The notes under the pieces are model-generated. The model was given only the letters and a program-made list of their open reading frames with translations. It was not told the DNA's origin and did no database searches. Of a DNA stretch of 44,992 bases, positions 16,848-25,816 are shown piece after piece. This DNA is from Thomasclavelia sp. (GTDB taxonomy: Bacteria; Bacillota_I; Bacilli_A; Erysipelotrichales; Coprobacillaceae): NCBI GenBank assembly GCA_020025035.1, contig JAHHSU010000003.1, positions 1 to 44,992 on the forward strand. The letters are read 5' to 3'. Every line of letters begins with the position of its first letter. Within the stretch, counting starts at the first letter, position 1. The position numbers were made by a program, and so were the translations under genes.

Positions 16848-18662
16848 ATGGATATTCAAAATATGACAATACAACTCGATCAATTATGGAAACAAAATAA
16901 AAACAAAGAGATAGAACCATTCTTACTTACTCATTTAGATCAAGCATTAAACACACAAGATTATCCTGCTATGTTATTTCTTTACAATGAATTAATAGGA
17001 TACTATAGAAGTGTTTCTAAACATCAACAGGCCATGCATTATGGAACTCTAGCGATAAAACTTATTGTAACTATGGGACTTGAAAATACATTATCCCATG
17101 CAACTACGCTTTTAAACTTTGCTACTGCAAAAAAAGCAATGCATCGCCCTAAAGAAGCCATTAAAGACTATTTACAAGTAGAAAAAATCTATCATCATTG
17201 TCATGCCAATAATGAATTATTAGCCAGTCTATATAATAATGCAAGTCTAGCCTACAGTGATATTAAAAATTATAAGCTTGCTAAAGAATATTTATTTAAA
17301 GCATTAAAACTTATAGAGGATGATATTAAAATAGCTTCTACTTATACTAATATTGCAAATGTATTTTTACTTGAAAAAGCATATGATCAAGCAATCCTTT
17401 ATATTGATAAAGCAATTGACATATTTCATCGTCTTGACTATCATGATTCCCATTACAGCAATGCTTTACTTACTAAAGCAAACCTTTGTTTTTGTTTACA
17501 ACAATACGAACAATCACTTGACACTTATACCTTAGCATTACAAAGTATTTTAATGCATTATGGTCAAAATGAAGCATTTGTTACAACCTGTCAACAAATT
17601 TCAGTAGTTTTAAATGAATTAGGGCATCACCAAGAAGCTAAATTATTTGATACTAAAGCAAAACAAGCAATGCAACACTTGCAAATGCAATCGATGTCAG
17701 GAATAGAAATATCCAAACAATATTACTTATATTATGGTAAAAAAATGATTGAAGAAAAATTTCCTGAATACCAAAACAAAATTGCTGTTGGGTTAGTAGG
17801 ACATGGATCAGAATGTTTTGGTTTTGATGATGAGTTATCTAAAGATCATGACTATGGACCAAGTTTTTGTATGTGGCTATTAGATGAAGATTATCAAAAA
17901 ATAGGAGCATCATTACAACATGAATATGAACATTTACCAGATGATTTTTTTGGAATACCTAAACGACAAGTTACAATGCATGGAAAACATCGAGTAGGAG
18001 TTCTTAAAATCAGTGATTTTTATGAACAATTCATTGGTAATAAAGATGCTAATTTAAGTCTAGAACAATGGCTTCATATCCCATCTTCCTATTTAGCTAC
18101 CGCAACAAATGGAGAAGTATTTTTTGATCCTTTAGGAACATTCACTAACATCCGTAATACCCTTTTAAAAGGATATCCTAAGGATATTTATTACAAAAAA
18201 ATTGCAGCAAGATTATCTTATATGGCGCAATCTGGACAATACAATTTCCCAAGGTGCATGCTTAGAAATAATAGTGTTGGAGCACACCAGGCATTATCTA
18301 TTTTTATTGAAAATACTATTGAACTTATTTATCTATTTAATCATCGATACGCCCCTTATTACAAATGGTCATTTGTTGGTTTACAACATTTAAAAACCCT
18401 AAGTCACTTAGCTCCTTACCTTGAACAATTAACCACCATGCCATTAGATTTTACTTATTGGTATGATGCTTCAATGTACCAGATTAATGATCGCGATCCT
18501 CATATCCAAATCATTGAATATATATGTAAAGAAATTGTACAATATTTACATGATTGTCATCTTACTCAATCAAATGAATCTTATTTAGATTGTCATACTC
18601 ATGATATTCTAGAAAAAATTAAAGACAAAAATATCAAAAATAAACATGTAATGGAGGGATAA
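16848..18662 (+). CDS. TPR-DUF4037 nucleotidyltransferase-fold protein
   Basis: 604 residues in two parts. Residues about 1-290 are tetratricopeptide-like helix pairs (for example YNNASLAYSDIKNYKLAKEY, TYTNIANVFLLEKAYDQAIL). Residues about 300-604 match DUF4037: a nucleotidyltransferase motif GSECFGFDDELSKDHDYG with G320, S321 and the acidic pair D333/D335, then a helical C-terminal half with FNHRYAPYYKW. By the fold, it may transfer a nucleotide to a small molecule, protein or RNA; the target is unknown. An ATG at 16821 lies too far from ggagg; the ATG at 16848 is 7 bases after it and was chosen. Two bases separate it from the DUF4125 gene, so they are one operon. Confidence 0.85.
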   Translation: MDIQNMTIQLDQLWKQNKNKEIEPFLLTHLDQALNTQDYPAMLFLYNELIGYYRSVSKHQQAMHYGTLAIKLIVTMGLENTLSHATTLLNFATAKKAMHRPKEAIKDYLQVEKIYHHCHANNELLASLYNNASLAYSDIKNYKLAKEYLFKALKLIEDDIKIASTYTNIANVFLLEKAYDQAILYIDKAIDIFHRLDYHDSHYSNALLTKANLCFCLQQYEQSLDTYTLALQSILMHYGQNEAFVTTCQQISVVLNELGHHQEAKLFDTKAKQAMQHLQMQSMSGIEISKQYYLYYGKKMIEEKFPEYQNKIAVGLVGHGSECFGFDDELSKDHDYGPSFCMWLLDEDYQKIGASLQHEYEHLPDDFFGIPKRQVTMHGKHRVGVLKISDFYEQFIGNKDANLSLEQWLHIPSSYLATATNGEVFFDPLGTFTNIRNTLLKGYPKDIYYKKIAARLSYMAQSGQYNFPRCMLRNNSVGAHQALSIFIENTIELIYLFNHRYAPYYKWSFVGLQHLKTLSHLAPYLEQLTTMPLDFTYWYDASMYQINDRDPHIQIIEYICKEIVQYLHDCHLTQSNESYLDCHTHDILEKIKDKNIKNKHVMEG

Positions 18663-18664
18663 AC

Positions 18665-19258
18665 ATGATTGAACAAATTATATCTTTAGAATGGGACATG
18701 TTTCAAAATGTCAAAAATAATGGAGGAAGAGCAAATTGCCAAGATGATTTTCAAACTTTTTACATCATGAGAAAAAGCCAATATCTTTGTTTTAAAGATA
18801 ATGTATTAGAATCCTATCTTATAGACTTACAAAATGCACTTACACAGGGAAGAAATCTTATTTTTGAAAAATATGCTTATATGATGGAATATACCCATAA
18901 AGACGAGTTTAATCAAATTAGTCAGTATTTACCAAAAGCTAGTAAGCGTACGCAACAAATTATCGAAGAAATCATTCAAATTGAACTAACAATGCGTGAA
19001 GAATTAAATCATCAGTATCCAAAACTCATTCAATTATCTAGAATGACTTATACTTTAGAAGATAACTTTGACCATACTTCTTTTGAAACTTATTTAAGAG
19101 GAGAATTATTAACCTACTCTAATCATACATTATCACTTTATGCTTCTATGATAATTGAATATTGTAAAAACAATATTAATTTTATCAAAAACATCATGGA
19201 AAATACTGTAAAAGCATATGGCTACCAAGATTTAGAAGATGCTGAAAATAAACAATAA
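18665..19258 (+). CDS. DUF4125 family protein
   Basis: 197 residues, mostly helical and soluble, matching DUF4125: EWDMFQNVKNNGGRANCQDD near the start, FYIMRKSQYLCF, and GRNLIFEKYAYMMEYT in the middle. No catalytic motif is evident; the HEPN RxxxxH motif was sought and not found. It starts two bases after the stop of the TPR-DUF4037 gene, whose final codons contain its Shine-Dalgarno (atggaggga). The pair is closed by a strong terminator, so the two products probably act together. No function is established. Confidence 0.85.
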   Translation: MIEQIISLEWDMFQNVKNNGGRANCQDDFQTFYIMRKSQYLCFKDNVLESYLIDLQNALTQGRNLIFEKYAYMMEYTHKDEFNQISQYLPKASKRTQQIIEEIIQIELTMREELNHQYPKLIQLSRMTYTLEDNFDHTSFETYLRGELLTYSNHTLSLYASMIIEYCKNNINFIKNIMENTVKAYGYQDLEDAENKQ

Positions 19259-19326
19259 AAAAGGGAATAGATTACAATTTTGCTTGATGATATTAGTCAA
19301 AACAAATAGTAATATTCCCTTTTTTA
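19257..19326. terminator. Bidirectional terminator after the DUF4037-DUF4125 operon
   Basis: AAAAAAGGGAAT and ATTCCCTTTTTT plus ATTAC/GTAAT form a long stem with A and T runs on both sides. It serves the plus-strand operon and the converging flavin reductase gene. Confidence 0.85.
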
Positions 19327-19351
19327 TTAATAAAATAAATTGTCATTAAAA

Positions 19352-19936
19352 CTATTCAAATGCATCTTTGCCATGTTTACATAATGGACATACAAAATCA
19401 TCAGGAAGTACATCTCCTTCATATACATATCCACAAACTTTACAAACAAATCCTCTTTTTTTAGTTGGCTTAGGTTTTATGTGATCTAAATAATATTGAT
19501 ATGTTAATGAAGCAGTATCACTTAAAACTTCTTCTTGAGTAGTTGTTCCAATAAACATCATATGTGATCCTAAATCAATCGACTGACTAACCTTTACACT
19601 AATCATTGCATTAGTTTGTTTAGTAAGATAAAATAACCCATTCTCACTTCTAGCAACACCATCATAATTGTTTAATTTATCAACATCCTTACCACTTTGA
19701 AATCCAAAATGTTGAATTGTATCAAATGTAGTATTGACATCTAAATAAGATAAATTAAAACATCCTGTGTTTTCAATCATCTTTGTTGTGTAATTATCCT
19801 TATTTACACAAACTGCAATTTGATTTGGATGACTTGTCACTTGTATTCCTGTATTAATAATACATCCATTATCCTTATCATTTTCTCTAGCACTTAAAAC
19901 AAATAAACCATAACTAAATTTATGCATTGCACTCAT
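19352..19936 (-). CDS. Flavin reductase-rubredoxin fusion (high-molecular-weight rubredoxin type)
   Basis: 194 residues. Residues 1-150 are an FMN-binding flavin reductase domain (KFSYGLFVLSARENDKDNGC...QVTSHPNQIAVCVNK). Residues about 160-194 are a short rubredoxin domain with CKVCGYVYEG and CPLCKHG supplying the four iron ligands. In acetogens and clostridia such Hrb proteins pass electrons from NAD(P)H to flavo-diiron proteins for O2 or NO reduction; no flavo-diiron gene is in the window. The ATG at 19936 has an aaggagg Shine-Dalgarno 8 bases away and lies inside the end of the upstream gene, a 17-base overlap in another frame. Confidence 0.9.
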   Translation of the reverse strand: MSAMHKFSYGLFVLSARENDKDNGCIINTGIQVTSHPNQIAVCVNKDNYTTKMIENTGCFNLSYLDVNTTFDTIQHFGFQSGKDVDKLNNYDGVARSENGLFYLTKQTNAMISVKVSQSIDLGSHMMFIGTTTQEEVLSDTASLTYQYYLDHIKPKPTKKRGFVCKVCGYVYEGDVLPDDFVCPLCKHGKDAFE

Positions 19937-21146
19937 ACTTTTTTCCTCCTTGATTTAAATAAATTGCATAAGCTCCAATAATCAATAAAAATAAATATCC
20001 AGTTTGGATAAAATACACCGTATAATCTAATATACCATGTATTAAAATAACACAGATTGTACCAATAATTAAAGATAACAATGAAATATCCACCTTACTT
20101 CGATACACGCATACAAGTTGTTTTATATTACTTATTACATAAGGGGATATCACTGTAATTCCTACCACCCCATAACTTACTAACGGATCAAGATAAATAC
20201 TATGTGAATGTTGTGTATATACTCCACCATATTGTAAATAAACATGCATATAAGTTAAAGGTCCCTCTCCAAATAAAAAATGATCTTTAAATGATTGTAG
20301 TGATACTAGCCAGATTTTCTTTCTAACATCTAAATATCCAGCAATACTATCAGTTCTAGGAAAAATTTCTGGATAAATACAAAATACAATTAATACTATA
20401 ATCCCAATTACAAGTACTAATTTAAACATTTTAAATTGGTTATCACACATCAGCATGATTAATAAACCAATTCCTATTGCTGGCCATGCAGTACGACAAC
20501 CTGTTAAATAGAGTAAAACAAAATTAATGGCTAATATCCCTATATACCAAATACATCGTTTAAAACTTTTACACTTCAATAGTTTGTATACACACATCAT
20601 TACAAAAAATTCTATCATTGTAGCATAATAGTTTGCATTAAAGAATATGGAATTTAATCGTTGATTAGGTCCATCTAAAACGATAACTTCAAAACCATTA
20701 ATCCCCATTGAACTTAAAATACCCATATATTCAAACAAACCATATATTGCACAAAAGATACTAAGAAATAATATTAAATCAACAAGTTTTTCAAACAATT
20801 CTTTAGTAATGTGTTTCATATAATACACTATCATCGATAGCACACATAACACAACAATACTACATCCAAATCCAATATAATTTTGATAATATAATGACAC
20901 TACCATACTAAGCAATGAAAACAACAAAATATACTTAGTATGTAAGCTTTGTTGATATGCCACCACCATTTCTCTAGTGTATAACAAATATATACATTGC
21001 ACTATCCATATCCCTAGACATAGATAAAATGGTAAAAACATAGCCAATACACTAATAGAAATCATTAAATGAGATTTAGGCATGTTTTGTACATATTGTA
21101 ATATTTGTTTAATAATAACACCCCCACTACTTGAAAATTTTACCAC
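19920..21146 (-). CDS. O-antigen ligase/polymerase-like membrane protein (Wzy_C)
   Basis: About 400 residues with ten or more hydrophobic segments. A large extracellular loop contains FFNANYYATMIEFF and LTGCRTAWPAIGIGLL, followed by FGEGPLTYMHVYLQYGG and TQHSHSIYLDPLVSYGVVG. This is the PF04932 pattern of glycan ligases and polymerases. In Gram-positives it would polymerise or transfer a lipid-linked glycan outside the membrane. The start is uncertain: the longest frame begins with GTG at 21146 without a Shine-Dalgarno; a ggggg sequence precedes ATT codons a few residues in; the first ATG is residue 22. It lies apart from the polysaccharide operon at 26-32 kb. Confidence 0.82.
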   Translation of the reverse strand: MVKFSSSGGVIIKQILQYVQNMPKSHLMISISVLAMFLPFYLCLGIWIVQCIYLLYTREMVVAYQQSLHTKYILLFSLLSMVVSLYYQNYIGFGCSIVVLCVLSMIVYYMKHITKELFEKLVDLILFLSIFCAIYGLFEYMGILSSMGINGFEVIVLDGPNQRLNSIFFNANYYATMIEFFVMMCVYKLLKCKSFKRCIWYIGILAINFVLLYLTGCRTAWPAIGIGLLIMLMCDNQFKMFKLVLVIGIIVLIVFCIYPEIFPRTDSIAGYLDVRKKIWLVSLQSFKDHFLFGEGPLTYMHVYLQYGGVYTQHSHSIYLDPLVSYGVVGITVISPYVISNIKQLVCVYRSKVDISLLSLIIGTICVILIHGILDYTVYFIQTGYLFLLIIGAYAIYLNQGGKKYECNA

Positions 21147-21238
21147 AATCTAGTATTTAGTCAATAATCCTACAAGACATCTTATGTAATAATAAGTATA
21201 TGATTAAAAGCTAGTTTGTCATAGATGTATCAACAAAT

Positions 21239-22408
21239 TTAATCATGGCCTAACTTTTTTAAGAATAACTCAATTCTACCAAGTGCCTCTTTAATTTTTT
21301 CAATACTATAGGCATAGGAAACTCGGATATATCCTTCACCTGCTTTTCCAAAAGCATTACCTGGAACACATGCTACTTTTTGATCATGTAATAATTGTTC
21401 ACAAAATTCCTCAGAACTTAAATGCGTTGATTGGATACAAACAAATACATAAAATGCTCCTTGAGGCATAAATGTTTCTAGACCTAAATCATTAAATCCT
21501 TTTACAATAAAATTCCTTCTAAGTTGATAAGATTGGCGCATTACTTCCACATCATGATCACAATTTTTCAATGCTTCAATAGCACCATATTGAGAAATGG
21601 TTGGAGCTGACATGATGATATACTGATGAATTTTATTCATTGCTTCAATAAACACACGATTTGCTAAGACATAACCTAATCGCCATCCTGTCATAGAATA
21701 TGCTTTAGAAAATCCACTAATTAATATCACTTGGTCTTTAATTTGATCAAAAGATGCAATAGAACAAAAATCTTGATCATAAGTAAGTTCAGCATATATT
21801 TCATCACTAATCACAATTAAATCATGTTTTTTAATGATTTCTACTAAAGGCTTATAATCATGATAAGTCATTGTAGCACCAGTAGGATTATTAGGATAGT
21901 TTAAAATAATAGCTTTGGTATGTAAACTAATATTTTCTTCTAATAATTCTTTTGTTAGTTTAAATTGATTTTCAAATGATAATTCTATGACTTTTGGTAT
22001 TCCACCAGCTAATTCAATACTAGGGGTATATGCAACATAACTAGGACTTAACAATATTACTTCATCCCCAGGATTAACAATTGCACGCATTGCAATATCA
22101 ATGGCTTCACTACCACCTACAGTCACAATTACATTTTGATTAGGATCATATTCTAATGAAAATCGTCTTTTTTGATAACGACATATTTCTTGTCTTAATT
22201 CTAATAACCCTTTATTAGCCGTATAAAATGTTTTTCCTTTTTGAAGAGAATGAATCGCTGCTTCTCGAACGTTCCATGGAGTATCAAAGTCTGGTTCACC
22301 AACACCTAAAGAGATTACCCCTTCTGTTTTAGAAGCTAAATCAAAAAATCTTCGAATTCCACTAGGTTGAATTTGTTGAACACGTTTACTTAAATATTTT
22401 TCATACAT
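21239..22408 (-). CDS. PLP-dependent class I aminotransferase (YugH/AlaT-like)
   Basis: 389 residues. Family motifs: GVISLGVGEPDFDTP, YTANKGLLELRQEI, ILNYPNNPTGATM, VISDEIYAELTYD and the PLP lysine in SGFSKAYSMTGWRLGY (about 232). A C-terminal GEGYIRVSYAYS includes the carboxylate-binding Arg. Likely substrates are alanine, aspartate or aromatic amino acids with 2-oxoglutarate; exact specificity is unclear. Its ATG (22406-22408) overlaps the TGA of the Lrp-family gene (TGATG), so translation is coupled. A TTG one codon earlier also fits. Confidence 0.9.
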   Translation of the reverse strand: MYEKYLSKRVQQIQPSGIRRFFDLASKTEGVISLGVGEPDFDTPWNVREAAIHSLQKGKTFYTANKGLLELRQEICRYQKRRFSLEYDPNQNVIVTVGGSEAIDIAMRAIVNPGDEVILLSPSYVAYTPSIELAGGIPKVIELSFENQFKLTKELLEENISLHTKAIILNYPNNPTGATMTYHDYKPLVEIIKKHDLIVISDEIYAELTYDQDFCSIASFDQIKDQVILISGFSKAYSMTGWRLGYVLANRVFIEAMNKIHQYIIMSAPTISQYGAIEALKNCDHDVEVMRQSYQLRRNFIVKGFNDLGLETFMPQGAFYVFVCIQSTHLSSEEFCEQLLHDQKVACVPGNAFGKAGEGYIRVSYAYSIEKIKEALGRIELFLKKLGHD

Positions 22409-22893
22409 CAAGGCATCATCACCAATCTTTTCTCATCATTATCTGCTTCTAATATAATTCCATTATTTTTATATTGTTTTAAAACAAAATGGGTAGATGT
22501 TCCATTTACACCATCTATTACAGCTAATTTACTTGCCACAAAAGTTGCGATATCTAACATCGTTTTACCTGAAACCACTACAAGAAAAGCATTTGATCCA
22601 CTCACTAAATACATTGAATCCACCTCATCATATTGATAAATATGACTTGCAATTCGATCATACCCAAATTCTCTTTCTGGCTTTGCATCAATTTGAATAA
22701 GTGCTAATACATTTTCTTTATATAACTGATGATAATTAATAACCGTATGATATCCACAAATTACTTTTTGTCGTTCTAATTCACTCATCGTATTTAATAC
22801 ATTATCTTTACTAGTTTGTAAAGCCGTTGCTAAATCTTGTACATCCATTCTTGCATTTTTTTCTAACAAGGATAACAATGACAATATATCCAT
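22408..22893 (-). CDS. Lrp/AsnC-family transcriptional regulator
   Basis: 161 residues. An N-terminal winged helix (ARMDVQDLATALQTSKDNVLNTMSELERQKVI, in part residues 14-45) is followed by a C-terminal RAM/AsnC effector domain. It is coupled to the aminotransferase, like the yugG-yugH pair in Bacillus, and probably controls it in response to an amino acid. The Shine-Dalgarno is aggggggaa. Confidence 0.9.
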   Translation of the reverse strand: MDILSLLSLLEKNARMDVQDLATALQTSKDNVLNTMSELERQKVICGYHTVINYHQLYKENVLALIQIDAKPEREFGYDRIASHIYQYDEVDSMYLVSGSNAFLVVVSGKTMLDIATFVASKLAVIDGVNGTSTHFVLKQYKNNGIILEADNDEKRLVMMP

Positions 22894-23137
22894 TTCTATT
22901 CCCCCCTTATTATCTTTACTTATTATAAAATATCAGTAAAATTTTGTCACTGAATTTTAAAACAAACCTAATATTTTTATACTACTTTTTTTGACAAAAT
23001 ATAATTTTTTTAGATCTAACTAGTCAAATATATACAATAATAAAAAAACAACAAAGAAATAAAAATTTATAATCATATCTGTTATATTTTTTAGACTGTC
23101 TATGCTATAATGAAGAATATAGAAAGGGATGAATAAA

Positions 23138-25270
23138 ATGAATATTAATGATATTATTGTAATAAAAAAAGACAATACAAAAGAATTGTTTAATATACAA
23201 AAAGTAATTACTGCAATAAATAAATCAGCATATCGTACGCTAGTAAAATTCTCTGACCAAGAGATTGAACAAATTTGTGACATTGTTAAAACACGTGTTA
23301 AAAATTTAGATACTAATGAAATCGATATTGCAAAAATGCATAACATTGTAGAAGAAGCTCTAGAATTAACAAATCCTAAAGTAGCAAAAAGCTATCGTGA
23401 CTACCGAAACTATAAACAAGATTTTGTGCATATGTTAGACGAAGTATATCGAAAATCTCAATCTATTATGTATATAGGAGATAAAGAAAACAGCAATACA
23501 GACAGTGCATTAGTGTCTACAAAAAGAAGTCTTATTTTTAATCAACTAAATAAAGAACTTTACCAAAAATTCTTTCTAACAACAGAAGAACTTCAAGCAT
23601 GTCATGATGGATATATCTATATACATGATATGTCAGCTAGAAGAGACACTATGAATTGTTGCTTATTTGATGTACAAAACGTATTAAAAAATGGTTTTGA
23701 AATGGGAAATCTTTGGTACAATGAACCAAAATCATTAAATGTAGCATTTGATGTTATTGGTGATATTATTTTATCTGCTGCTAGTCAACAATATGGTGGT
23801 TTTACCGTTCCTAGTGTAGATTTATTACTAGAACCTTATGCCAATATCACCTATCAAAATCTTTTAAATAAATATCAAAACTTAGGATTAAGTCCAAAAA
23901 AAGCTAAGGAAACTGCCCTAAAAGATGTAGAATATGAATTTAAACAAGGATTTCAAGGTTGGGAATATAAATTTAATACAGTAGCCTCTTCTAGAGGAGA
24001 TTATCCATTTATTACAGTAAGTGCTGGTACAGGAACTGGAAAATTTGCGAAAATGGCATCTATTCAGCTATTAAATGTACGCCGTTTAGGTCAAGGAAAA
24101 GAAGGCAATAAAAAACCAGTGCTATTCCCAAAAATAGTATTTTTGTATGATAAAAATCTTCACGGTACAGGAAAAGAATTAGAAGATGTATTTGAAGCAG
24201 CTATTCTATGTTCTAGTAAAACAATGTATCCAGATTGGTTAAGTTTAACAGGAGAAGGATATGTATCTAAAATATACCAAAAATATGGACAAATTGTTTC
24301 TCCAATGGGGTGTCGTGCATTTTTATCTCCATGGTATGAAAAAGGTGGAATGTATCCTGCTAATGAAAATGATCAACCAGTATTTGTAGGAAGATTTAAT
24401 ATAGGCGCAATTAGTTTACATCTACCAATGATTTATGCAAAAGCAAAACAAGAATCACGTGATTTTTATGAAGTACTAGATTATTATTTAAATCTAATTC
24501 GTCAACTTCATTTAAGAACTTACGATTATTTAGGAGAAATGAAAGCATCTATCAATCCTTTAGCATATTGTGAAGGAGGTTTCTATAAAGGAAATCTAGG
24601 ATTACACGATAAAATTAAACCAGTTCTTGAGTCTGCTACTGCTTCCTTTGGAATTACAGCACTTAATGAATTAGAACAACTTCATCATAAAAAATCATTA
24701 GTAGAAGATGGATCGTTTGCTTTAGAAGTTTTAGAATATATTAATCAAAAAGTAGAAGAATTTAAAAAAGAAGACAAACGTTTATATGCAATCTATGGAA
24801 CACCGGCTGAAAGTTTATGTGGATTACAAATCCAACAATTTAGAAAAAAATATGGTGTTATTGAAAATGTATCTGATCGTGAATATGTAAGTAATTCATT
24901 CCACTGCCATGTATCTGAAGATATTACTCCAATAGAAAAACAAGATTTAGAATCACGTTTTTGGGATCTTTGTAATGGTGGAAAAATCCAATACGTAAAA
25001 TATCCAATTGATTACAATATGGAAGCATTTAAAACATTGATTCATAGAGCTATGGACTTAGGTTTATATGAAGGTGTTAATCTAGCATTATCTTATTGTG
25101 ATGATTGTGGACATGAAGAACTTAACATGGAAGTATGTCCAAAATGTGGAAGTACAAACCTAACAAAGATTGATCGAATGAATGGTTATTTATCATATTC
25201 TCGTGTTAAAGGAGATACACGCTTAAATGACGCTAAAATGGCTGAAATCAAAGAAAGGAAATCTATGTAA
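23138..25270 (+). CDS. nrdD: Anaerobic (class III) ribonucleoside-triphosphate reductase
   Basis: Reduces ribonucleoside triphosphates to deoxy forms by a glycyl radical under anaerobiosis. 710 residues. An ATP-cone is at the N-terminus (IVIKKDNTKELFNIQKVITA). The catalytic barrel includes the cysteine-containing RRDTMNCCLFDVQNVL and QQYGGFTVP. The C-terminus has a zinc site (CDDC...CPKC) and the radical motif RMNGYLSYSR, with Gly as the radical residue. The ATG at 23138 is 9 bases after aaaggg; an ATG at 23129 touches the Shine-Dalgarno and was rejected. A TATAAT lies at 23106-23111 with a poor -35; the rest of 22894-23105 is AT-rich with no clear NrdR box. Confidence 0.97.
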   Translation: MNINDIIVIKKDNTKELFNIQKVITAINKSAYRTLVKFSDQEIEQICDIVKTRVKNLDTNEIDIAKMHNIVEEALELTNPKVAKSYRDYRNYKQDFVHMLDEVYRKSQSIMYIGDKENSNTDSALVSTKRSLIFNQLNKELYQKFFLTTEELQACHDGYIYIHDMSARRDTMNCCLFDVQNVLKNGFEMGNLWYNEPKSLNVAFDVIGDIILSAASQQYGGFTVPSVDLLLEPYANITYQNLLNKYQNLGLSPKKAKETALKDVEYEFKQGFQGWEYKFNTVASSRGDYPFITVSAGTGTGKFAKMASIQLLNVRRLGQGKEGNKKPVLFPKIVFLYDKNLHGTGKELEDVFEAAILCSSKTMYPDWLSLTGEGYVSKIYQKYGQIVSPMGCRAFLSPWYEKGGMYPANENDQPVFVGRFNIGAISLHLPMIYAKAKQESRDFYEVLDYYLNLIRQLHLRTYDYLGEMKASINPLAYCEGGFYKGNLGLHDKIKPVLESATASFGITALNELEQLHHKKSLVEDGSFALEVLEYINQKVEEFKKEDKRLYAIYGTPAESLCGLQIQQFRKKYGVIENVSDREYVSNSFHCHVSEDITPIEKQDLESRFWDLCNGGKIQYVKYPIDYNMEAFKTLIHRAMDLGLYEGVNLALSYCDDCGHEELNMEVCPKCGSTNLTKIDRMNGYLSYSRVKGDTRLNDAKMAEIKERKSM

Positions 25271-25271
25271 A

Positions 25272-25763
25272 ATGAAATATCATAATATTACAAAAGATGA
25301 TATGTTAAATGGTGATGGATTACGAGTTGTATTATGGGTTTCTGGGTGTAATCATGCCTGCCCGCATTGCCATAATCCACATACATGGGATCCAAATTCT
25401 GGAATTGACTTTGACCAAGAGGCTAAAAAGGAAATATTTGATTTATTAGATAAAGATTATATTACTGGAATTACATTTACTGGTGGAGATCCATTGTTTC
25501 CAGATAATAGAGAAACTATTGGCAATTTAATTAAAGAAATCCACCACCAATATTCAAATAAAACAATATGGTTATATACTGGATATCTATACGAAGAGAT
25601 TGTATCATTAGATTTTATAAAGTATATTGATGTGATTGTAGATGGACCATTTATTATGGCTCAATGTGATCCACAATTACATTGGAAAGGTAGCTCCAAT
25701 CAAAGAGTAATTGATGTAAAAGAAACAATGCAATTAGGAAAAATTGTATTGCATAATTGTTAG
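25272..25763 (+). CDS. nrdG: Anaerobic ribonucleotide reductase activating protein (radical SAM)
   Basis: 163 residues. The radical-SAM cluster motif is CNHACPHC (C-x3-C-x2-C, about residues 26-33), followed by GGDPLFP typical of activases. It cleaves S-adenosylmethionine to put the glycyl radical on NrdD. The ATG lies one base after the nrdD stop and has an aaagga Shine-Dalgarno 12 bases upstream. Longer frames extending into nrdD were rejected because they lack a ribosome site and start with non-family sequence. Confidence 0.96.
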   Translation: MKYHNITKDDMLNGDGLRVVLWVSGCNHACPHCHNPHTWDPNSGIDFDQEAKKEIFDLLDKDYITGITFTGGDPLFPDNRETIGNLIKEIHHQYSNKTIWLYTGYLYEEIVSLDFIKYIDVIVDGPFIMAQCDPQLHWKGSSNQRVIDVKETMQLGKIVLHNC

Positions 25764-25771
25764 ATATAAAT

Positions 25772-25816
25772 AAAAATCCAAGGAATGTTGTATGAAACAT
25801 CTCTTGGATTTTTTAC
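25772..25816. terminator. Bidirectional terminator between nrdG and uppP
   Basis: AAAATCCAAG...ATGTT and AACAT...CTTGGATTTT form an interrupted stem of about 14 bp, with T-rich ends on both strands. Confidence 0.85.

Noticed and set aside
18665..19258. DUF4125 protein as a HEPN RNase toxin paired with a nucleotidyltransferase antitoxin
   Set aside because: No RxxxxH motif is present, and the protein order and TPR fusion differ from known MNT-HEPN pairs; retained only as one hypothesis to test.
22894..23137. NrdR boxes upstream of nrdD
   Set aside because: The AT-rich region has no pair of recognisable 16-bp NrdR boxes by eye.
23020..23346. Hydrophobic 108-codon frame opposite the nrdD start
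   Set aside because: It overlaps the ATP-cone of nrdD on the other strand and its composition is what AT-rich antisense sequence gives.
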